From JAICMB01 sp035295125 (GTDB taxonomy: Bacteria; Acidobacteriota; Terriglobia; Bryobacterales; Bryobacteraceae), in NCBI GenBank assembly GCA_035295125.1, contig DATGJP010000003.1, positions 62,001 through 126,000 on the forward strand: 64,000 nt of DNA, written 5' to 3'. A program made the position numbers and the translations under genes. A model generated the notes under the pieces. It searched no databases. It saw only the letters and a list, made by a program, of their open reading frames with translations, and was not told the origin of the DNA. Below, piece by piece: positions 51,227 to 60,718 of this stretch. The number at the start of each line of letters is the position of its first letter. The stretch's first letter is position 1.

Positions 51227-53782
51227 ATGGCTTTTCAGATCCGTCCGTTTAAGGAGTTCCTGGTACGGCCCGCTCTTCCTACCGCACTCTCCCGGATGAG
51301 CGAGCTGGCGTACAATCTCCTGTGGAGTTGGGATCATACAATACGGTCGTTGTTTCGTCGTATTGATCCTGTACTTTGGAAATCCTGCGACCATAACCCC
51401 GTCGTGATGTTAGGCCGCGTGCCCCAGGCGACATTGGAACGATGCGCCGTAGACCCGCGTTTCCTCGCTGTATACCGCCGCGCCTGCGAGCACTACGACA
51501 CTTATCTTCATAGGCTGGAGCCGGAGAACGGAGAGAAGCTTATCGCCTACTTCTCAATGGAATACGGTGTGGCCTCCTGCGTTCCGATCTACTCCGGCGG
51601 CCTCGGTATTCTTTCCGGCGACCATATGAAGGCGGCCAGCGACGCGGACATCCCGCTGGTCGGAGTTGGTCTTCTGTACCAGCTCGGCTACTTTCAGCAA
51701 TCCCTGAATCCTGACGGGTGGCAGCAGGAACGGAATCCGGTCAATGACTTTTACACGCTTCCGGTCCGTCCGGTCATCGGGCGCAACGGCGAGGAGCTGC
51801 TGGTCGACGTCAACCTGCCAACCGGCGTGCTGCACATCAAAGTCTGGCAGATGCATATTGGCCGGGTGAAATTGTTCCTATTGGACACGAACATCCCGGA
51901 GAATCCGCGGCCCGAGCATCGCGACATCACGTCGCAGCTATACGGCGGCGACATTCACATGCGCATCCGCCAGGAGATCGTGCTCGGGATCGGCGGATTG
52001 CGTGCCCTGGACGACATGGGGCTGAAGCCCAACGTTTTCCATATGAACGAGGGGCATTCGGCGTTTCTGGCAATCGAGCGCATGCGACGCCTGATTGCGC
52101 ATCACAATCTTAATTTTCAGGAAGCGCTGGATGCCTGCCGCGCGAACAACGTGTTTACAACGCACACCTCGGTTCCGGCGGGCATCGACATCTTCGACGC
52201 GGGCATCCTGCACGAGTATTTTGGCGAATACTGTCGCGAGGGCAGTATTCCCTTTGAGGATTTCCTCGGCTTGGGACGCCGCAACCCCTTCGATCCCAAC
52301 GAACGGTACTCGATGGCGATTTCCGCAATCCAGACATCTTCGTACCGGAACGCGGTCAGTTCCTTGCACCGGCACGTTTCGCAGGAGATGTGGCAGGACC
52401 TGTGGCCGCGGCTGCCCGTTTGGGAGGTTCCGATTACCTCCATTACGAACGGCGTGCACCTGATGAGCTGGCTCAACGGCGATCTGGCCATGGTTTACGA
52501 TCAGTACCTTGCGCCGGACTGGCGGGAGCGTCACTACGATTCGAAAATCTGGGACCTGGTGCAGGACATCCCTAACCAGGAACTTTGGGAGGCTCACCGG
52601 CGACGGAAACGGGACCTGATCGCGTTTGTCCGTGAGCGGAGCACAGCCAGTGCGATCCAGCGAAAGGCGCCCGCGTTCGAACAGCGCCGGCTTGCTGAAA
52701 TCCTGGATCCCGATGCTCTCACGATAGGCTTTGCCCGCCGCTTCGCCACCTATAAGCGGGCAACCTTACTTTTCCGCGACGTGGAGCGGCTGCGGCGCAT
52801 CCTGATGAATAAGGAACGGCCTGTTCAGGTAGTAATAGCAGGCAAGGCCCATCCCAAGGATCATCCTGGAAAGATGCTGATCCGCGAGATTGTTCAGCTT
52901 TCGCGGGATCCGCAGCTTTCCGGCCACATTGTTTTCGTCGAAGACTATGGGATTGCCGTGGGCCGCGAACTTGTCCAGGGAGTCGACCTTTGGCTGAACA
53001 ACCCGCGGCGGGGTGAAGAGGCGTGCGGCACCAGCGGCATGAAAGCGGGGCTCAACGGCGTTCTAAACCTGAGTATCCTGGACGGCTGGTTCGATGAGGC
53101 GTACGAGATTTCCGGCGGCTGGGCCATCGGCGACCGGGAGCCCTATTCTGAGGACCAGGATGAAGTTCACGCGCGGGCGATCTACTCAATACTGGAAAAC
53201 GAGATCGTCCCGATGTACTACTCAGGACGAGACGAGGAAGGCGTTCCGAACGAATGGGTACGGCGTATGAAGCAGTCGCTCATGCACCTAAGTCCTCAAT
53301 TTAATTCGCAACGGATGGTCTCAGAATACGTCTCGCAATTGTACGATCCCGCGTTCAGCTCACATCTCGCTACGCGGGAGGACAATTACCAGCCTGCTCG
53401 GGATCGTGTTCGATGGAATGAGCAGGTGCGGCAAGCCTGGGACAGGATCCGGTTCGTGGATCTAGGTCCAGGGCCGGATGGATCGGTGCTGAGCGGCAGG
53501 CCGATTCCGATGAGAGCCGTGGTTGAGTTGTCCGGTCTCAGCCCGAAGGAAGTTCGCGTTGAAGCAGTGATCGGACGTGTCGGGGCAAACGGGAATCTCG
53601 AAGACACCCAGGTGATGACCTTACCTCCGACGGAACAACAGGGGACCGCATACGTATTCTCAAAAGAGTTCGTACCCCATCAGACCGGGCGGTTGGGGTA
53701 CTCGCTTCGCGTGAGTCCTAATCATTACGACAACCCGATCACGCGTCCGCCGAATTCGTTGTTGAAGTGGGGTCCCGAGTAG
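51227..53782 (+). CDS. glgP: Alpha-glucan phosphorylase (short bacterial GT35 type)
   Basis: An 851-residue glycogen/maltodextrin phosphorylase releasing glucose-1-phosphate. The N-terminal DUF3417-like region (LAYNLLWSWDHTIRSLFR) is followed by YFSMEYGVASCVPIYSGGLGILSGDH in parts, HMNEGHSAFL, FARRFATYKRATLLFRD, and the PLP site block RRGEEACGTSGMKAGLNG with the cofactor Lys. About 130 extra C-terminal residues form a beta-rich domain. It belongs to the AlgP-like subgroup without the mammalian regulatory helices. Confidence 0.94.
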   Translation: MAFQIRPFKEFLVRPALPTALSRMSELAYNLLWSWDHTIRSLFRRIDPVLWKSCDHNPVVMLGRVPQATLERCAVDPRFLAVYRRACEHYDTYLHRLEPENGEKLIAYFSMEYGVASCVPIYSGGLGILSGDHMKAASDADIPLVGVGLLYQLGYFQQSLNPDGWQQERNPVNDFYTLPVRPVIGRNGEELLVDVNLPTGVLHIKVWQMHIGRVKLFLLDTNIPENPRPEHRDITSQLYGGDIHMRIRQEIVLGIGGLRALDDMGLKPNVFHMNEGHSAFLAIERMRRLIAHHNLNFQEALDACRANNVFTTHTSVPAGIDIFDAGILHEYFGEYCREGSIPFEDFLGLGRRNPFDPNERYSMAISAIQTSSYRNAVSSLHRHVSQEMWQDLWPRLPVWEVPITSITNGVHLMSWLNGDLAMVYDQYLAPDWRERHYDSKIWDLVQDIPNQELWEAHRRRKRDLIAFVRERSTASAIQRKAPAFEQRRLAEILDPDALTIGFARRFATYKRATLLFRDVERLRRILMNKERPVQVVIAGKAHPKDHPGKMLIREIVQLSRDPQLSGHIVFVEDYGIAVGRELVQGVDLWLNNPRRGEEACGTSGMKAGLNGVLNLSILDGWFDEAYEISGGWAIGDREPYSEDQDEVHARAIYSILENEIVPMYYSGRDEEGVPNEWVRRMKQSLMHLSPQFNSQRMVSEYVSQLYDPAFSSHLATREDNYQPARDRVRWNEQVRQAWDRIRFVDLGPGPDGSVLSGRPIPMRAVVELSGLSPKEVRVEAVIGRVGANGNLEDTQVMTLPPTEQQGTAYVFSKEFVPHQTGRLGYSLRVSPNHYDNPITRPPNSLLKWGPE

Positions 53783-54022
53783 CAAGTTTTCCGCTTGCCA
53801 GGCTGGGGACCGACTCAGGTTAGAGAGTAAAACAAGATCGTAACAGTTTGTTATTAAAGAAAGCGCTGGATTTGAGTTGCGTTTCGTGGTACATAGGTAC
53901 TTGGGCACGAGCGGGGGCCGTTCGAGCTAACTTCCCTCGGACCCGCGTCTATCCTCCGATTTACCCGAAAGTTCTCTCATTCGCCGATGCGCCCGTATTG
54001 TAGGGCCAGGAGCATTCGAAAC

Positions 54023-54514
54023 ATGGACGACGACCGTAAGTACAGACAGCGTGGCTACATGGACTCCGACAGGGAGTCCAACGGCCACCGGCGCGATGAC
54101 CGTCCCAAACCGCAAGGTCCGCGCCCCCCCATTGATGTAACCGGGCCCCGCCTACCCCGCTTGGTGCAGCACGTGGCAGCCGCTCGCTGCTATAACTGCG
54201 CCACCACACTTCCGGAAGGCGTCGACTGGAAAGCTAACTGCCCCAAGTGCAACGCGGCCTTGCATTGCTGCAAGCAGTGTGCGCACTTTGAACCATCCAC
54301 GCGATTCCAGTGCCTTAAGCCGATACCGTTACGAATCGCGATGAAGGACCAGAAGAACGAGTGCGAGTTGTTCAAGCCGCGTGTCACAATCGCCCGCGAT
54401 TCCGCGCCCGCCGCTACGAATGGCCACACAAACTCCCATCCGGCAAACAACATCCCGGCGCCGCGTTCTCCCAACGACGCACGCGCTGCCTTCGATAATC
54501 TGTTCAAGAAGTGA
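54023..54514 (+). CDS. Zinc-ribbon protein of unknown function
   Basis: A 163-residue protein. Residues 1-50 are charged and disordered. Cys pairs RCYNCATTLP, NCPKCNAALHCCKQCAHF and RFQCLK (~55-105) suggest one or two zinc ribbons or a knuckle array, followed by a disordered Ala/Pro/Asn tail and a short basic helix. I do not recognise the family. It overlaps the dehydrogenase start (GTGA), which implies coupling. ATG 54023 follows CAGGAG at 10 bp; an earlier ATG 53987 would add 12 residues. Confidence 0.75.
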   Translation: MDDDRKYRQRGYMDSDRESNGHRRDDRPKPQGPRPPIDVTGPRLPRLVQHVAAARCYNCATTLPEGVDWKANCPKCNAALHCCKQCAHFEPSTRFQCLKPIPLRIAMKDQKNECELFKPRVTIARDSAPAATNGHTNSHPANNIPAPRSPNDARAAFDNLFKK

Positions 54515-55545
54515 AAGTAGCTGAACTTTGCGAATTCCATAAGTTCCGTCTCACCGATCAGCCTCCCCCACCTGACCCTGCCCCTGGAGAAATCCTGGTG
54601 CGCGTCAAAGCTGTGGGTATCTGCGGTTCGGACGTTCACAACTTTTCCGAAGGCGGCATTGGGGATATGCGATGTGCCTATCCCATGGTGCTAGGCCACG
54701 AACCCGCGGGAGTTGTTGAAAAAATCAGCAGTGGAGTCACAGGTTGGTCCGTCGGTGATCCTGCTGTTCTCGAACCGGCACTATACTGCTATCACTGCGA
54801 ATACTGTCTGACAGGACATCACAATGTTTGCGCGAACATAAGATTCCTGAGCAATCCGGGGCATCCGGGTTTCTTTCGGGAGTATGTCAGCCTGCCGGCG
54901 GGGAATCTCCTGCCACAGCCCTCGAATCTGAACGCGGCCGAAGCGACGCTGGTTGAGCCGTTGGCGATTATTTTGCATTCGCTGCATCTCGCTGCGATGC
55001 GGCCGGGAGAGACGGCTGTCGTCTTTGGGGCGGGGCCGATTGGATTGCTCACGGTCGCGGCATTGCGTCTCGCGGGCGCCGGACGCATCTGGTCCGTGGA
55101 GCCTGTGACGCATCGGCGTGAACTCGCAAAGGTGGTGGGCGCGGATGCGGCGATCAATCCCCGTGAGGTGGATGTCGTAAAACAAATTCTGGCTGATACG
55201 TCGAAACGCGGCGTAGATGTTTCCTTCGATTGCGTCTGCAAGGAGAACACGCTGAACGAGTGCCTGTACGTTACGCGCAATGCGGGACGCGTGATCATTA
55301 CGGGTATTCCTTCGGAGTCGTTTGTCAGCCTCGACACGAATCCCATGCGCCGCAAAGAGCTGCCGATCCTCACGGTGCGTCGTTCGAATCATGATACGGG
55401 CGCCGCGCTTCGCATGTTGGCGGCGGAACCTGGCCGATTTGTTCCGATTCTGACGCACTCGAAGCCTATTAATGAAATTCAGCCGGCGTTTGAAGGCCTC
55501 GAGAAGTATGCCGATGGCGCCGGTAAGGTTGTCCTGACCTTGTAA
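54511..55545 (+). CDS. Zinc-dependent alcohol/sorbitol dehydrogenase (MDR family)
   Basis: A 344-residue medium-chain dehydrogenase. Catalytic zinc ligands appear at GICGSD (Cys), GHEPAGVV (His/Glu) and VEPLA, and structural zinc ligands in CYHCEYCLTGHHNVC. The Rossmann motif is GAGPIGLLTV near residue 173. It oxidises an alcohol or polyol with NAD(P); the threonine/sorbitol dehydrogenase group is the closest. GTG 54511 overlaps the zinc-ribbon stop. Confidence 0.92.
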   Translation: MKVAELCEFHKFRLTDQPPPPDPAPGEILVRVKAVGICGSDVHNFSEGGIGDMRCAYPMVLGHEPAGVVEKISSGVTGWSVGDPAVLEPALYCYHCEYCLTGHHNVCANIRFLSNPGHPGFFREYVSLPAGNLLPQPSNLNAAEATLVEPLAIILHSLHLAAMRPGETAVVFGAGPIGLLTVAALRLAGAGRIWSVEPVTHRRELAKVVGADAAINPREVDVVKQILADTSKRGVDVSFDCVCKENTLNECLYVTRNAGRVIITGIPSESFVSLDTNPMRRKELPILTVRRSNHDTGAALRMLAAEPGRFVPILTHSKPINEIQPAFEGLEKYADGAGKVVLTL

Positions 55546-55546
55546 T

Positions 55547-55619
55547 GCAGGATGGCATCCTGCCGCCGGTTGGCAACCGGCGAGACGGGTTCCCAACCCG
55601 TCGCAGGTTAACAACCTGC
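55547..55619. repeat. Four consecutive mini-hairpins (modular repeat)
   Basis: Four perfect inverted repeats with 3-nt loops lie end to end: GCAGGAT-GGC-ATCCTGC (55547-55563), CGCCGGTT-GGC-AACCGGCG (55564-55582), GACGGGTT-CCC-AACCCGTC (55584-55602) and GCAGGTT-AAC-AACCTGC (55603-55619). They start 2 bp after the dehydrogenase stop. The first unit matches one at 24579. They could form a four-leaf RNA or terminate transcription. Confidence 0.8.
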
Positions 55620-55690
55620 ACCACACGGCTTCCAAGGTTCACGTCCGAAAACAGCTAATCCGCAAATCGAACCGAGCGCATAATGAAGGC

Positions 55691-57037
55691 ATGCAGTTGG
55701 ACGCTGATGCCTGTTATCGCGCGGTGAAGACACGCGACGCGCGCTTCGATGGACGATTTTTCACCGCAGTAAAAACTACGGGCGTGTATTGCCGGCCTAT
55801 CTGTCCGGCGCAGACCCCGAAACTTCAGAACTGTACATTCTTTGCATGTGCCGCGGCAGCGCAGGAAGCCGGGTACCGTCCCTGTTTGCGGTGCCGTCCG
55901 GAAATTTCACCCGGGCTCCCTGCGTGGAATGGAACTTCGACGACCATCTCGCGCGCCCTTCGGCTGATTTCAGAAGGCGTCATGGATCAGGGTTCGGTGG
56001 AAGATCTCGCAGCGCGCCTGGGAATCGGCGATCGGCATCTGCGGCGGTTGTTCGATGAGCATCTCGGCGCATCACCGGCAGCGGTCGCAAACACCCGCCG
56101 GTTTCTGTTTGCCAAGAAGCTGCTGACCGAGACGGCGCTGCCGGTCGGCGATATCGCGTACGCGGCCGGATTTTCCAGCGTGCGGCGCTTCAACGACGTG
56201 ATGCGCGCGGCGTACAAACGCACGCCGCGGGAATTGCGCGGGAAGGCAGGCCAGGCACGCGGCAGCACAATAACACTTACGCTGCCGTATCGCCCACCAT
56301 ATAACTGGCCCGCTGTGATGCGTTTTCTTGCGCCGCGGGGGATACCTGGCGTGGAAGACATCACGCCAGAAGTTTATCGACGCAAATGGAATGGAGGACA
56401 GGTCGAGGTGCAACCGGTTCGCGGCGCCAATCATCTCATCGCGCGACTGGAATTAGCGAGCGTGCGCGATCTGGGCCCGATCGCCGAGTGCCTACGGCGG
56501 TTCTTCGATACCGATGCTCCGATCGACGACATCGAGGAGCATCTTGCGCGGGACCCGCGGCTCGCCCAGACCGTCAAGACGAATTCCGGTTTGCGCGTAC
56601 CGGGGGCGTGGGATCCGTTCGAGCTCGTGGTCCGAGCGATCCTGGGGCAACAGGTTACAGTGAAGGGCGCCACAACATTGGCGGGTCGTATCACTTCGAA
56701 GTTCGGCTGCTTCCCTGCACCGAAAGTTCTCGCCGGCGCTGACCTGACGACGATTGGCTTGCCCGGCGCGCGGGCGCAAACGCTGCGCACGGTGGCGGGA
56801 GCGTTTGCGACTACGCCGAATCAGACCGTGGAGGCTTTGCGGGGACTTCCCGGCATCGGCGACTGGACCGCACAATACATTGCGATGCGCGCTTTCAACG
56901 AACCCGACGCCTTTCCGGCGTCCGACCTGGGACTGATTCGCGCCGCGGGTAAAGACGTGGCAAAACGGGCTGAAGCGTGGCGGCCCTGGCGGGCATATGC
57001 AGCCATGCACTTATGGATGGAGCACTCCAATGACTGA
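55691..57037 (+). CDS. alkA: Ada-N / AraC / AlkA fusion (DNA alkylation repair)
   Basis: A 448-residue fusion. An Ada N-terminal Zn domain with FTAVKTTGVYCRPICPA (~25-41) and CLRCRPE, an AraC helix-turn-helix pair (~85-185, IAYAAGFSSVRRFNDVMRA), and an AlkA glycosylase with a helix-hairpin-helix-GPD-like core (LRGLPGIGDWTAQYIAMRA, then the catalytic Asp in PDAFPASDLG). It probably activates its own operon when the Ada Cys is methylated, and excises 3-methyladenine. It overlaps ogt by 8 bp. Confidence 0.95.
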   Translation: MQLDADACYRAVKTRDARFDGRFFTAVKTTGVYCRPICPAQTPKLQNCTFFACAAAAQEAGYRPCLRCRPEISPGLPAWNGTSTTISRALRLISEGVMDQGSVEDLAARLGIGDRHLRRLFDEHLGASPAAVANTRRFLFAKKLLTETALPVGDIAYAAGFSSVRRFNDVMRAAYKRTPRELRGKAGQARGSTITLTLPYRPPYNWPAVMRFLAPRGIPGVEDITPEVYRRKWNGGQVEVQPVRGANHLIARLELASVRDLGPIAECLRRFFDTDAPIDDIEEHLARDPRLAQTVKTNSGLRVPGAWDPFELVVRAILGQQVTVKGATTLAGRITSKFGCFPAPKVLAGADLTTIGLPGARAQTLRTVAGAFATTPNQTVEALRGLPGIGDWTAQYIAMRAFNEPDAFPASDLGLIRAAGKDVAKRAEAWRPWRAYAAMHLWMEHSND

Positions 57038-57569
57038 ACTCTACTACGACGAAATCCCCTCTCCCATTGGGTCAATCTTCATCGCGTGCGACGGGGACGC
57101 GATGTGCACTCTGTACTTCAGCGATTTTGAAGAACGCATGTGGCAACAGTTGAAGCCGCGCTATCCCGACGCGAAGCTCACACGCAGGCATGATCCATTT
57201 GGCTACCGCACACTGCTCGACCGGTACTTCCAGGGCGACCTCGCGTCGATAGAAGAAATCAAAGTCACAACCCGCGGCACACCATTCCAGCGCAAGGTGT
57301 GGCACGAATTGCGCTCTATTCCGGCGGGCAGCACGGCATCCTACGGCGAAATGGCGGCGCGCATCGGCTGTCCCAAGGCATGCCGGGCCGTTGGTTTGGC
57401 GAACGGACAGAACCCGGTCTCGATAGTGCTGCCGTGTCACCGCGTCATTGGGGCGAACGGGAGTTTGACGGGGTACGGCGGCGGGCTCGACCGGAAGCGG
57501 TGGCTTCTGAGGCATGAGGGTCAAAACACAACCTCCGCACAATTATCAATGGCGACCGCGCATACATAG
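57030..57569 (+). CDS. ogt: Methylated-DNA-protein cysteine methyltransferase
   Basis: A 179-residue Ogt-type suicide repair protein. The catalytic motif VLPCHRVIGANGSLTGYGGG has the acceptor Cys in PCHRV, preceded by GTPFQRKVWHELRSIPAGSTASYG in parts. It transfers methyl from O6-methylguanine to itself. ATG 57030 overlaps the alkA stop, so both repair genes are induced together. A ~15-residue tail after the domain is extra. Confidence 0.96.
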   Translation: MTELYYDEIPSPIGSIFIACDGDAMCTLYFSDFEERMWQQLKPRYPDAKLTRRHDPFGYRTLLDRYFQGDLASIEEIKVTTRGTPFQRKVWHELRSIPAGSTASYGEMAARIGCPKACRAVGLANGQNPVSIVLPCHRVIGANGSLTGYGGGLDRKRWLLRHEGQNTTSAQLSMATAHT

Positions 57570-57583
57570 CCTAAACTGAGGCT

Positions 57584-58510
57584 ATGTCCATAATCCGGGG
57601 CGCGGTGGTGCAAGCTGCGCCAGTTCCGTTCGACCTCGACCGCTCGCTCGCGAAGGCTCTGGACCTGATTGACGGCGCCTCGGCGCAAGGCGCGCAGCTC
57701 ATCGTGTTTCCCGAGGCGTTTCTCTCCGGTTACCCCAAGCCTTTAGACTTCGGAGCCGTCGTAGGCCACCGCACGATGGAGGGCCGGGCTCTGTTCCGGC
57801 GCTACTACGAGAGCGCGGTCGATGTCCCCGGACCGGTCACTGACGCTCTCGGCGCAGCCTGCCGGAGTCACGGCGTGCACCTGGTGATGGGCGTCATCGA
57901 ACGTGACGGCGGCACGCTCTATTGCACGGCGCTGTTTTTTTCCGCCGACGGTCAACTGCTGGGCAAACATCGCAAGGTAATGCCCACCGCCATGGAGCGG
58001 CTCATCTGGGGCTTTGGCGACGGTTCGACGCTGGGGGTCTTTGAGACCGCGATCGGCAAAATCGGCGCCGTCATCTGCTGGGAAAATTACATGCCGCTTC
58101 TGCGCACGACAATGTACTCGAAGGGCGTGCAGCTTTACTGCGCACCAACGGTGGACGATCGCGAGACGTGGGCTCCCAGCATGCAGCACATCGCGTTTGA
58201 AGGACGCTGCTTCGTGCTTTCCGCTGTGCAATACCTGCGGCGCTCCGACTATCCCCAGGACATTGCGATTCCCGAGAACGCAGCCGATCCGATCATCCGC
58301 GGCGGCAGTGTGATCGTGAATCCCCAGGGCAAGATTCTGGCCGGTCCTAATCGCGAAGGCGAGTGCATCCTGACGGCCGACATCGATCTGCGCGAAATCG
58401 TCGAAGGCAAATACGACCTCGACGTCGTGGGCCACTACGCGCGGCCCGACATTTTCCAACTCGAGGTAAATGAGAAGGCGGCGAAATCTGTTAGGACCGG
58501 CGCGTCATAA
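57584..58510 (+). CDS. Nitrilase (C-N hydrolase)
   Basis: A 308-residue nitrilase-superfamily enzyme with Glu in VFPEAFLSGYP, Lys in GKHRKVMPT and Cys in AVICWENYMPLLR, the full catalytic triad. The CWE-N-x-M/L context is that of true nitrilases converting nitriles to acids and ammonia. The start is ATG 57584, 14 bp after ogt. The C-terminus overlaps the convergent peptidase gene by 6 bp. Confidence 0.94.
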   Translation: MSIIRGAVVQAAPVPFDLDRSLAKALDLIDGASAQGAQLIVFPEAFLSGYPKPLDFGAVVGHRTMEGRALFRRYYESAVDVPGPVTDALGAACRSHGVHLVMGVIERDGGTLYCTALFFSADGQLLGKHRKVMPTAMERLIWGFGDGSTLGVFETAIGKIGAVICWENYMPLLRTTMYSKGVQLYCAPTVDDRETWAPSMQHIAFEGRCFVLSAVQYLRRSDYPQDIAIPENAADPIIRGGSVIVNPQGKILAGPNREGECILTADIDLREIVEGKYDLDVVGHYARPDIFQLEVNEKAAKSVRTGAS

Positions 58511-60700
58511 GCCGGCGGGCTGTGGGCGATTCTCGTTCGCAGGCGGATGCAATTCGAAGCCCTGCGGCGGCTCGGCCCCGAGCAGGTAACGGACGAAATA
58601 GTCCCAGCGCCGCCGAATCATGTAGGGCTCGTTGCCGAAGCCATGGTTCCGATTCGGCAGCATGATCAGGTCGAAATCCTTGTTGGCCTTGATCAACTCA
58701 TTCACCACCAGCAGCGTGTTGTACGGCGGCACGTTGTTGTCCATCGTGCCATGCGCCAGCAGCAGGTGACCCTTCAGGTTCTTCGCGAGGTTCTGATTGG
58801 CGTCGGCATCGTAGTTGGTGGTGCCATCCGCGTTATTTTTCAGGAGACCCTGCCACTTCTCGCCCCAATCGTCTTCGTACTCGCGATTGTCGTGGTTGCC
58901 TGCTTCCGAGATGCCTACTTTGAAGAAGTCCGGATAGCGGAACATCGCATCGGCGGCAGCAAATCCGCCGCCGGAGTGGCCGTAGATACCGGCGCGATTA
59001 ATGTCGATCCAGGAGTAGCGCTTCGCCAGTTCTTTCATCGCGGCAACCTGGTCGGGCAGCGTGTTGTCGCCGAGGCTGCCGTAGTAGGCCTCATGAAATT
59101 TCTTCGAGCGCCACGGGGTGCCCATGCCGTCGATCTCCACCACGACGAATCCGAGTTCAGCGAGCGCCTGCGCATCGCTTCGCGACGCCGTAAATGAACG
59201 GGAACCGACGCTACCGGTCTGTGGACCGGGGTAGATGTGGTTCACGATCGGGTATTTCTTATTAGAGTCGAACTTGGTTGGCTTGAACATCAGGCCGTAG
59301 AGATCGGTGACGCCGTCGCGAGCCTTCACCGTGATGGGCGTTGGGGGCTTCCATCCCATTGCCTGAAGGCGCCTGGTGTCCGCCTTCTCAACAGGCATCA
59401 CGATTTTCCCGGTTTGGTCGCGCACCACCACGACCGGCGGGACTTCAGGTGTGGAATAGCTGTCGGTAAAGTAGCGGCCGGACGGAGATAGCGAGACGTC
59501 GTGCATGGCGTTCTCCGGAGTCAACAACGCGAGATTCTTACCGTCGAAACCGATGCGATAGAAATGCACAAAGTATGGGTCGCCCTTCTCGCGGCCTACG
59601 CCGAGGAAGTAGAGCATACGATCCTTCTCGTCCACCCGCAGCAGTTGCGTGACGTTCCAATCCCCCGTCGTGATCTGGTTCTTGAGCTTGCCGGTGTCGA
59701 GATCGTAGAGGTAGAGATGGCCCCAGTTCTCGCGTTCGGAGAACCAGATCACCTCGTTCGAAGCCGGCAGATAGCGCCAGTTGACGCGGCCGTTGCCAGA
59801 TTCGTAGAACGTCGGGGTGGTTTCTTCCAATACCTGGCGAACGCGCCCGCTGGCGGCGTCCGCGACGCGCAACTGCTCACGCTTGTGGTCGCGGGAGGTG
59901 GAAACAAACGCCAGGTGCGAAGCGTCCGGGCTCCATTCCACGTCCGACCATTCGCCGCCACGGCACGCCACGTCGTCGCATAGCGAGGAACGATGCTGAT
60001 CGGGCGGCATATCGAGGCGAGTCACCTTCGCAGAGTCCACATCGATAATCACGCGCTGAATCGTGGTCACTACGTCGTCGCCGGGCAGCGGGTATTTCCA
60101 GGCCTTCAACTCAGGATGCCCCACCTTCGTCGAGACCAGGTACATCTCTCCGACGCCGCGCTGATCCTGCTGGTATGTCGCAATCTTTTTCGAATCGGGC
60201 GACCACAATACGATCGGCCGGATACTGGTAGACCAACCCGCGTTGTCGGTGGCGTAGCCGAAATCCTTCACACCGTCGGTGGTGAGCTGAATTTCCTTGC
60301 CGGTCGCGACGTCTTTCACCCAGAGATTGTAGTCGCGGATGAACGCAATGCGTTTCTTGTCGGGCGAGGGCGCTTCGTTGCGCGGCGCGGGCGGACGGCC
60401 GGTCTCTTCCGCCGCTCGGTCCCCCGCCCCGCGACGCATTTCCGGAGGTACTGGTCCGCGGGTTTCGTGCGCCGGGTCAATCATCACGAACTCGGGACCA
60501 TTCTCGGTGGTCGTACGGTACCAGAAGCGATCGTCGGGCAACCAGGTGGTCCGCCCTGCCAAGTGCAGCACGAGAGGTCGCGTCTTGTAGTTGAGAAACC
60601 CCTCGGCGCGAGCATAATCCGCGGACGTAACAGTTTGGGCGGAAATAGAAAAACAGCTCACAGCAAACACTGCGAACTTTCGAACGGAAGAATAGTCCAT
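58505..60700 (-). CDS. Secreted S9 prolyl oligopeptidase (DPP IV-like)
   Basis: A 731-residue exported peptidase (signal ~1-22). An N-terminal beta-propeller (~60-450, repeated SPDSKKIA/SPDASHLAF blades) is followed by the alpha/beta-hydrolase domain with the nucleophile in IYGHSGGGFAAADA (~575), Asp in HGTMDNNVPP and His in NRNHGFG. It should cleave dipeptides from Pro/Ala-containing peptides in the periplasm. An Arg/Pro-rich insert lies at ~90-110. ATG 60700 is preferred over GTG 60706. Confidence 0.93.
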   Translation of the reverse strand: MDYSSVRKFAVFAVSCFSISAQTVTSADYARAEGFLNYKTRPLVLHLAGRTTWLPDDRFWYRTTTENGPEFVMIDPAHETRGPVPPEMRRGAGDRAAEETGRPPAPRNEAPSPDKKRIAFIRDYNLWVKDVATGKEIQLTTDGVKDFGYATDNAGWSTSIRPIVLWSPDSKKIATYQQDQRGVGEMYLVSTKVGHPELKAWKYPLPGDDVVTTIQRVIIDVDSAKVTRLDMPPDQHRSSLCDDVACRGGEWSDVEWSPDASHLAFVSTSRDHKREQLRVADAASGRVRQVLEETTPTFYESGNGRVNWRYLPASNEVIWFSERENWGHLYLYDLDTGKLKNQITTGDWNVTQLLRVDEKDRMLYFLGVGREKGDPYFVHFYRIGFDGKNLALLTPENAMHDVSLSPSGRYFTDSYSTPEVPPVVVVRDQTGKIVMPVEKADTRRLQAMGWKPPTPITVKARDGVTDLYGLMFKPTKFDSNKKYPIVNHIYPGPQTGSVGSRSFTASRSDAQALAELGFVVVEIDGMGTPWRSKKFHEAYYGSLGDNTLPDQVAAMKELAKRYSWIDINRAGIYGHSGGGFAAADAMFRYPDFFKVGISEAGNHDNREYEDDWGEKWQGLLKNNADGTTNYDADANQNLAKNLKGHLLLAHGTMDNNVPPYNTLLVVNELIKANKDFDLIMLPNRNHGFGNEPYMIRRRWDYFVRYLLGAEPPQGFELHPPANENRPQPAGL

Positions 60701-60718
60701 AAGCACCGGTCTTTGATT

